10,693 bases of DNA, from the NCBI GenBank assembly GCA_964639275.1, contig CAZXCQ010000212.1, forward strand, positions 1 to 10,693, written 5' to 3'. The position numbers and the translations under genes are program-made. Position 1 is the first letter of the stretch. Every line of letters begins with the position of its first letter. The DNA comes from CAZXCQ01 sp964639275 (lineage in GTDB: Bacteria > Desulfobacterota > DSM-4660 > Desulfatiglandales > Desulfatiglandaceae). Under the pieces are notes generated by a model, which saw only the letters and a list, made by a program, of their open reading frames with translations, ran no database searches and was not told the DNA's origin. Positions 6,295 to 10,693 of this stretch are shown here, one piece after another.

Positions 6295-6738
6295 ATGGAT
6301 GAAAAAAAGATTGATGAGCGTACGTTTGAGTTCGCCCTGAAGATCGTGCAAGCATATGAATTTTTGTTGACCAGAAAAGAGTTTGTTTCATCAAAACAAC
6401 TTTTAAGGGCTGGGACATCGATCGGAGCCAATGTCTGCGAGGCACAGGCCGCCCAGAGCAGGAAAGACTTTACCTCAAAAATGGCTATAGCCTCTAAGGA
6501 AGCGAGAGAAACATTGTATTGGTTGCGCCTTTTAAGAGAGTCCGATTTCTTTAACGGATATTTGCCATTAGATGATATATGTTCGGAAATAAGATCAATT
6601 ATCAACATTATCACTCGGATAGTCAAGACTGCCAGTGACAATAACTCAAAACCCAAGACTCAAAACTCAACACGAAGGAAACTGGGACGGAGGGCAGGGA
6701 GGACAGAGGGGAGGAAATGGGTGATCAGAGAAAAATGA
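6295..6738 (+). CDS. Four-helix bundle protein, 23S rRNA intervening-sequence (S23) family
   Basis: Encodes 147 residues from ATG 6295 (148 from the adjoining GTG 6292). No Shine-Dalgarno is visible, because the upstream bases belong to the heptamer array. The sequence is characteristic of the ~120-residue S23/four-helix-bundle family (TIGR02436 type): FEFALKIVQAYEFL in helix 1, SSKQLLRAGTSIGANVCEAQ then AAQSRKDF in helix 2, KMAIASKEARETLYWLRLLRESDF in helix 3, and EIRSIINIITRIVKTA in helix 4. The family was first seen as proteins encoded in intervening sequences of 23S rRNA and is related in fold to the Avd accessory proteins of diversity-generating retroelements; its biochemical role is not settled. 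Here the frame has no stop at the usual end (~residue 118). It reads through the right heptamer array and a G-rich repeat, adding ~30 basic residues, and overlaps the next gene by 22 bp. That tail is probably not native. Confidence 0.8.
   Translation: MDEKKIDERTFEFALKIVQAYEFLLTRKEFVSSKQLLRAGTSIGANVCEAQAAQSRKDFTSKMAIASKEARETLYWLRLLRESDFFNGYLPLDDICSEIRSIINIITRIVKTASDNNSKPKTQNSTRRKLGRRAGRTEGRKWVIREK
6643..6670 (+). repeat. Right inverted heptamer array (AACYCAA) of the four-helix-bundle element
   Basis: Four consecutive 7-bp units: AACTCAA, AACCCAA, GACTCAA, AACTCAA. Their reverse complements (TTGAGTT, TTGGGTT and so on) match the left array at 6274-6294. Confidence 0.65.
6692..6709 (+). repeat. 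18-bp direct repeat, right copy
   Basis: GGGCAGGGAGGACAGAGG, 17 of 18 identical to 3180-3197. It overlaps the Shine-Dalgarno region of the downstream glycosyltransferase. Confidence 0.6.
6705..6714 (+). promoter_or_regulatory. Ribosome binding site of the DPM1-like glycosyltransferase
   Basis: AGAGGGGAGG lies immediately before ATG 6717. It favours this start over the ATG at 6735 (MISVVVP), which has no site at proper spacing. Part of it belongs to the 18-bp repeat. Confidence 0.5.
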
Positions 6739-7682
6739 TCTCGGTGGTCGTGCCGATTTATAATGAGGGTTCAAATGTTGAACGTCTGTTGTTGTCCTTG
6801 CGTAAGGTGACTGGAGGACTCACGGCATATCAATGGCAATATGTTTTTGTAGACGATGGGAGCACGGATGACAGCCTCGAAATATTGGAACGTGAAGCGG
6901 CTGCGGATCCTGCCATAAAGGTGGTGGCGCTTTCGAGAAATTTCGGGAAGGAGATTGCGCTTACTGCCGGGCTTGAATCGGTGCAGGAGGGGGCCATTAT
7001 CTTTATGGATGCTGATTTGCAGCATCCGCCCGAACTGATTCCCGAGTTGATCAGGGAGTGGGAGAAAGGGACGGAGATCGTCGCGACTATCCGCAATTCC
7101 ATTAAAGACCAGTCTTTGCCAAGACGTATTGGTTCGTGGTTGTTTTATGCCTTAATTAATCGTATCGGAAATACAAATTTCGTGAGGGGGACCACCGATT
7201 TTCGTCTGCTGGATCCAGAGGTGGTGGCCGTATTAAAGAGATTTACGGAAAGGACTCGCCTGGTAAGGGGTTTGATTGATTGGACGGGTTTTAAAAGGGA
7301 ACTTGTTCCCTTTGATGCACCGGCACGCACCGGGGGAAAACCCCGGTATAGCTACGTGAAATTGTTCAGACTGGCCATTGGAAGCTTGGCGAGTTTTTCC
7401 CTGTTTCCTCTGAGGGTGGCTGGCTACCTTGGGCTGTTGATAGTCGGCTTTAGCGGTGTGCTCCTTATTTACATGCTGTTGAATCAGTTTATATTTCACT
7501 GGACGGTCTTTACCCCTCTCGCGATCTTTGTGGTTGGAAATACGTTCCTTGTGGGTTTGGTTTTGTGCGCTCTGGGTCTTTTGGCCCTTTATATCGGCAC
7601 GATTCATACCGAGGTGATCAACAGGCCCTTGTACATCGTGCGGAGGCGGATTAATTTTGATGGTTCGGATAAGTCGTGCTGA
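6717..7682 (+). CDS. Polyprenyl-phosphate glycosyltransferase, family 2 (DPM1/GtrB-like)
   Basis: Encodes 321 residues. The N-terminal ~230 residues are a GT-A domain: ISVVVPIYNEG (8-18), FVDDGSTDDS (44-53, nucleotide binding), LSRNFGKEIALTAGL (72-86) and FMDADLQHPPE (96-106, with the metal-binding D-A-D at 98-100). RGTTDFRLLD follows, then a TGGKPRYSYVKL segment, which is typical of the bacterial DPM1-like group including ArnC and GtrB. Two membrane helices at about 230-255 and 265-295 (PLRVAGYLGLLIVGFSGVLLI; FVVGNTFLVGLVLCALGLLA) anchor it in the inner membrane. Such enzymes transfer a sugar from a nucleotide donor to a polyprenyl phosphate on the cytoplasmic face. Sugar identity cannot be read from sequence. 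The length is normal and all key motifs are present. It overlaps the next gene by 7 bp, implying translational coupling to the flippase. Confidence 0.93.
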   Translation: MGDQRKMISVVVPIYNEGSNVERLLLSLRKVTGGLTAYQWQYVFVDDGSTDDSLEILEREAAADPAIKVVALSRNFGKEIALTAGLESVQEGAIIFMDADLQHPPELIPELIREWEKGTEIVATIRNSIKDQSLPRRIGSWLFYALINRIGNTNFVRGTTDFRLLDPEVVAVLKRFTERTRLVRGLIDWTGFKRELVPFDAPARTGGKPRYSYVKLFRLAIGSLASFSLFPLRVAGYLGLLIVGFSGVLLIYMLLNQFIFHWTVFTPLAIFVVGNTFLVGLVLCALGLLALYIGTIHTEVINRPLYIVRRRINFDGSDKSC

Positions 7683-8923
7683 ATGACAAATTTTTAAGAG
7701 GGAGTGCCCTCCTTTTTGGGGCAATGATGGTGGGTAATGTGTTTGGTTACCTTTTTCAGCTCGCCATGGGCCGCATGCTTTCTGTGGGGGCCTATGGCGA
7801 GATGAATGCCCTTATGTCCCTGATGGTGATTTTCGGGCTACCCCTTGCCACCCTGGTGAATTTCTTTGCGCGGGAGACATCTGTTTATTTCTCTAAAGGA
7901 GACCGCACAAGCATCAAGGGACTTCACCGGTTCGGGTTACTGAGAACGAGCTGGATTGGCGGTCCTGTTATTTGCGTGCTCGCACTATTATCCCCCTGCA
8001 TAGGAAAATACCTTGGGGTCAGCTTTGACAAGGTGATCCTGATCTTTGCCTGTGTTTTTGTTGGCGCCCTGACAACAGTCAATACCGGTGTTATCCAGGG
8101 GATGCAGTACTTTCGGAGCCTCTCTTTTGTCGGCGCAGGGATGTCTTTCTTCAAGTTTGCGTTTGCTATTATTTTTGTATGGATCGGCTGGGGGATCTAT
8201 GGCGCAATTGGGGGGCTTCTGGCAACGGGTTTGATGCTCTTGGTGTGTACCCAGTGGGTGGTCTTATCGAGCCTGCCCCATGAAAACAGGGTGTTTCATA
8301 TTTCTTTTGGGGAGGTCTATAAATACGCAGGTGGTCTTTTTTTGGCCAATGCATTTTTCGGGGTGATGACCCAGGCCGATGTGATGCTGGTCAAGCACTA
8401 TTTTTCCCCTCAAGAGGCGGGGCTTTATGCCTCTGCCGCGATTATGGGCAAGGCGGTAATGTATTTGCCGGGGGCTATCGTACTGGCCCTGTTCCCGATG
8501 GTTGCTGCCAACCAGGCTGCCGGTAGATCCTCGTCCGGGATGTTGGTCAAGGCGGTTTCGCTCACACTTGCCCTCTCAGGCGGTGGTGCAGTTATTTTGT
8601 ATCTCTTCCCAGGGTTTATCATGGGGACCCTTTTTGGGGCGCGCTACCTCCCGGCTGCCGCCCTCACGGCGATATTCGGTGTGGCCATGCTGCCTATGGC
8701 CTTGATCTTGATCTTGATGAACTATCTCCTGGCCCAGGGTAGAATTCAGTTTGTTGGTTTCTTGGCGACCGCGGCTGTCGTGGAATTGGCAGGTATCCAT
8801 TTTTTTAGTAACGACCTCCGAAACATCTTATATGTGATTATGGTGGCAGGGTTGACGGCCCTGTTTCTGATGACCTTTTATATCCTCTGGCAGTATCGCA
8901 CAGCCCATCAGATAGAGAATTAG
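7676..8923 (+). CDS. Wzx-like polysaccharide/oligosaccharide flippase
   Basis: Encodes 415 residues from a GTG at 7676 that overlaps the upstream gene by 7 bp. No strong Shine-Dalgarno is seen, consistent with coupled translation. The protein is hydrophobic throughout, with about 12 membrane helices. The N-terminus (LRGSALLFGAMMVGNVFGYLF then QLAMGRMLSVGAYGEMNAL) is the standard beginning of MOP-superfamily polysaccharide flippases (PF01943/PF13440 type), with the G.ml....yGe.nalmsl motif after helix 1. Members move undecaprenyl-linked oligosaccharides across the inner membrane. The neighbouring polyprenyl-phosphate glycosyltransferase upstream and family 2 glycosyltransferase downstream fit that job. 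No polymerase (Wzy) is obvious here, although one of the polytopic proteins on the left cannot be excluded. Three tandem CTTGAT copies (8701-8718) encode part of a membrane helix. Confidence 0.85.
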   Translation: MLNDKFLRGSALLFGAMMVGNVFGYLFQLAMGRMLSVGAYGEMNALMSLMVIFGLPLATLVNFFARETSVYFSKGDRTSIKGLHRFGLLRTSWIGGPVICVLALLSPCIGKYLGVSFDKVILIFACVFVGALTTVNTGVIQGMQYFRSLSFVGAGMSFFKFAFAIIFVWIGWGIYGAIGGLLATGLMLLVCTQWVVLSSLPHENRVFHISFGEVYKYAGGLFLANAFFGVMTQADVMLVKHYFSPQEAGLYASAAIMGKAVMYLPGAIVLALFPMVAANQAAGRSSSGMLVKAVSLTLALSGGGAVILYLFPGFIMGTLFGARYLPAAALTAIFGVAMLPMALILILMNYLLAQGRIQFVGFLATAAVVELAGIHFFSNDLRNILYVIMVAGLTALFLMTFYILWQYRTAHQIEN

Positions 8924-8931
8924 GCGCCTAA
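8920..8931. other. 12-bp perfect palindrome over the flippase stop codon
   Basis: TTAGGCGCCTAA reads identically on both strands and contains the TAG stop (8921-8923). It is too short and lacks a T-run, so it is not called a terminator. It may be chance or a protein-binding half-site pair. Confidence 0.3.
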
Positions 8932-8965
8932 GTGCATTGATTCATTCGGAAATTTTTGTGCCGTC

Positions 8966-9967
8966 ATGCATGATAGCAGGGAAGTTCGTTACAGTTTTAT
9001 TATACCTGTGAAGGAGATAAATCCCTATGTTACGGAGGCCATTCCAAGGATTCTGGAGATCGGACGCTCAGACTACGAGATATTGGTATTTCCTGATGCA
9101 GAGGATCATGATGTCTCCTGGGAAAGAACAAGGCAGGTCGCGACAGGTCCGATTGGCCCTGCTGAAAAGCGGGACTTGGGGCTTCGGTACGCCAAGGGGG
9201 AATTTTTTGTGTTCATCGATGATGATGCCTATCCACGGAAGGATTTACTGGATGTCTTGGATCGCTCTTTTTTGGATGAGAGGATTGTTGCCGTGGGAGG
9301 ACCGGCCATTACCCCGCCTGATGATACATTCTGGCAAAAGGTTTCAGGAGCGGTTTTTCTGAGCCGGTTTTCCGGCGGGTTTCCCGAGAGGTACTGGGCT
9401 TGTGGGAGGAAGAAGTTTGTTGAAGATTGGCCGAGTGTGAATCTTACTGTCCGGCGTGAGGGCTTTTCTCGTGTGGGTGGATTTGATTCGTCATACTGGC
9501 CTGGTGAAGACACAAAACTTTGCCTCGACCTTGTAAAGGATACGGGAGGGGAGATCCTATACAACCCTGAAGCGATCGTCTGGCATCACCGGCGGAGCGG
9601 GCTGATACCGCATTTGAGACAGGTCGGTCGATACGGACTTCATCGAGGGTATTTTGCCAAGCGGTTTCCGGAGACTTCGATGAAGGCATATTATTTTATG
9701 CCTTCTGCCTTTCTTCTATTTGTCTGTTTTGGCTGGGTTCCACTTGTTTTCGAGATTAACACGTATGCTACGATCTATTTCATCTTGTGGGTTGTTTACC
9801 TGGTTGCCTTATTTGTAGCAGTCTTTGAGATACATTCAAAAATGCATAGCATCAAAATTGCTTTGGCTACTGTTCCGTACATTGCACTGACGCATTTGTG
9901 GTATGGGTACCGGTTTTTGAAAGGCCTCTTGTTTACCAAAGACCTGAAGAGCAGGCTTAGGGGTTAA
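8966..9967 (+). CDS. Family 2 glycosyltransferase with C-terminal membrane helices
   Basis: Encodes 333 residues from ATG 8966; no strong Shine-Dalgarno precedes it. YSFIIPVKEINPYVTEAI (9-26) replaces the usual VIPxYN start, and VFPDAED (41-47) lies in the VDDGS position. FVFIDDDAYP (81-90) supplies the DxD metal/nucleotide site at 85-87. SVNLTVRREGFSRVGGFDSS and PGEDTKLCLDL (179-189, E181-D182) give the acceptor site and catalytic base, and IVWHHRR (204-210) follows. Three hydrophobic segments at about 240-260, 264-284 and 294-314 anchor the protein at the inner membrane. This matches inverting GT2 enzymes of the rhamnosyl/galactosyl-transferase-like group that extend lipid-linked glycans; donor and acceptor are unknown. 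It lies 42 bp after the flippase and 17 bp before the radical SAM gene, consistent with one transcript. Confidence 0.9.
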   Translation: MHDSREVRYSFIIPVKEINPYVTEAIPRILEIGRSDYEILVFPDAEDHDVSWERTRQVATGPIGPAEKRDLGLRYAKGEFFVFIDDDAYPRKDLLDVLDRSFLDERIVAVGGPAITPPDDTFWQKVSGAVFLSRFSGGFPERYWACGRKKFVEDWPSVNLTVRREGFSRVGGFDSSYWPGEDTKLCLDLVKDTGGEILYNPEAIVWHHRRSGLIPHLRQVGRYGLHRGYFAKRFPETSMKAYYFMPSAFLLFVCFGWVPLVFEINTYATIYFILWVVYLVALFVAVFEIHSKMHSIKIALATVPYIALTHLWYGYRFLKGLLFTKDLKSRLRG

Positions 9968-9984
9968 CAAAGAAGCTGGGCACT

Positions 9985-10693
9985 ATGAAAATCTCAATTT
10001 CATATCCGCCGTTGGAATCATCAAAAGGGGTGCCGCTTCTATCCCAGAACCGTCAGTTCCAGTGGTTCAAGAATCCCACTTACATCTACCCCATGGTCCC
10101 GGCTTATGCAGCCAGCCTGCTAAAGCGTAAGGGCTATGATGTATTGTGGGATGATGGCATTGCTGAGGAGCTTAGTTACAAAGCGTGGTTTGATCGTCTG
10201 AAGGCAGAGAAACCGAACCTTGTGATGATAGAGACGAAAACGCCGGTAATAAAGCGTCACTGGCAGATCATCAATGAAATCAAGCAGCAGTCAACCGGAA
10301 GCTGGCAGCCGGCAACTGTTCTTGTTGGCGACCATGTTACGGCGCTGCCCAGGGAGTCGATGGAAAACTGCCCGGTCGATTATGTGGTCACCGGCGGGGA
10401 CTATGACTTTGTTCTCTCTGACCTCTGTGACTGCCTTTGCAGTTCCACTGTGACCGGCTCTAGGCCTTCAGGATTCGAGCCTATATTGCCCAGGGGGGTC
10501 TGGTATCGGCAGGACCGTGAGATAAAGAGCACCGGTCCACCTGACTACAATCACGATTTGGATGCCCTGCCTTTTATTGACCGAGATCTCACCCGTTGGA
10601 ACCTCTATGCTTACAAAAACGGAAATTTCAAATATACGCCTGGCACCTATGTGATGGCAGGTCGCGATTGCTGGTGGGGAAGGTGCTCTTTTT
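9985..10693 (+). CDS. B12-binding-domain radical SAM enzyme (5' part, runs off the window)
   Basis: An open frame from ATG 9985 to the window end gives 236 residues. The first ~170 residues resemble a cobalamin-binding domain: MKISISYPP start, YPMVPAYAASLLKRKGYDV (35-53), WDDGI, KPNLVMIETKTP, and VLVGDHVTALPRESM followed by CPVDYVVTGGDYDF. This parallels the GG.H.TalPee...vDyvv.GEgE layout of class B radical SAM proteins, with GEGE altered to GGDYD. A linker with LDALPFIDRDLTRWNLY precedes YVMAGRDCWWGRCSF, where the [4Fe-4S]-binding cysteines begin. The next codon starts with T, compatible with the third Cys. The first two Cys are four residues apart rather than the canonical three. Class B enzymes catalyse methylations and varied rearrangements on lipids, sugars or peptides; the gene's place at the end of a glycan gene run suggests modification of an envelope lipid or sugar. 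Function is not assignable without the C-terminus. Confidence 0.85.
   Translation, partial: MKISISYPPLESSKGVPLLSQNRQFQWFKNPTYIYPMVPAYAASLLKRKGYDVLWDDGIAEELSYKAWFDRLKAEKPNLVMIETKTPVIKRHWQIINEIKQQSTGSWQPATVLVGDHVTALPRESMENCPVDYVVTGGDYDFVLSDLCDCLCSSTVTGSRPSGFEPILPRGVWYRQDREIKSTGPPDYNHDLDALPFIDRDLTRWNLYAYKNGNFKYTPGTYVMAGRDCWWGRCSF

Larger units (their letters stand above)
6274..6670 (+). mobile_element. IVS-like element: four-helix-bundle gene between inverted 7-bp repeat arrays
   Basis: The left array (TTGGGTT, TTGGGTG, TTGAGTG) and right array (AACTCAA, AACCCAA, GACTCAA, AACTCAA) are inverted copies of one heptamer and closely bracket the gene body. This could fold into a long stem presenting the gene as a loop, as intervening sequences do in 23S rRNA. 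No rRNA sequence is present on either side, and no transposase is encoded. Mobility is inferred from the gene family and the repeat architecture only. Confidence 0.4.

Noticed and set aside
6105..6656. Minus-strand 183-codon open frame
   Set aside because: It crosses the end of one gene, the heptamer arrays and the antisense of the four-helix-bundle gene; no coherent protein features.
6295..6738. Four-helix-bundle gene considered as a diversity-generating retroelement accessory (Avd)
   Set aside because: No reverse transcriptase, template repeat or variable repeat is present in the window; the S23-type family match is sufficient.
7233..7724. Minus-strand 163-codon open frame
   Set aside because: It is antisense to a well-supported glycosyltransferase and the start of the flippase; its His/Gln/Lys-rich composition is typical of shadow frames.
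8920..8931. Palindrome considered as a terminator between flippase and glycosyltransferase
   Set aside because: The stem has no loop and no T-run follows; the short 42-bp gap suggests continued transcription.

Overview
The window is a plus-strand-only gene run of a Gram-negative bacterium. It looks like a cell-surface polysaccharide or glycolipid locus. Gene style, moderate GC, a B12-type radical SAM enzyme next to glycosyltransferases, and dispersed palindromic and 7-bp repeats fit an anaerobic Desulfobacterota-like (deltaproteobacterial) genome. That placement is inference and no lineage marker is present.

Left part (1-3190): the 3' end of a polytopic DUF2079-like membrane protein (2-199), a complete AT-rich gene for a GT-C/YfhO-like membrane protein (247-1929), and a 4-bp-overlapping ORF (1926-3053) that reads as the C-terminal two thirds of a DUF2079 protein. 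The two DUF2079-like pieces flank the 560-residue gene and appear to lack the middle of the family. The second piece is capped at both ends by palindromic repeat units built on GTTGAAT/ATTCAAC arms, with one more nested unit just downstream.

Middle part (3190-6716): a gene for a ~1000-residue envelope protein of unknown family (signal peptide, long beta-rich extracytoplasmic region, five C-terminal membrane helices) sits between two arrays of degenerate 7-bp repeats of the GTCAGAN type. Next is a small four-helix-bundle (23S rRNA intervening-sequence family) gene between inverted 7-bp repeats of the TTGRGTK type. A near-identical 18-bp sequence at 3180-3197 and 6692-6709 brackets this whole segment.

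Right part (6717-10693): a compact operon-like series of a DPM1/GtrB-like polyprenyl-phosphate glycosyltransferase, a Wzx-like flippase (7-bp overlap), a second membrane-anchored family 2 glycosyltransferase, and the 5' part of a B12-binding-domain radical SAM enzyme that runs off the window. Together these could charge a lipid carrier with sugar, extend a glycan, flip it across the inner membrane and modify lipid or sugar groups. The two GT-C-like proteins on the left could transfer sugars on the periplasmic side.

The unusual layer is the repeats. Palindromic and heptameric elements sit at nearly every gene junction in 1926-6716 and appear to have supplied start regions, stop codons and one ribosome binding site. 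No tRNA, rRNA, CRISPR array, transposase or convincing promoter was found.
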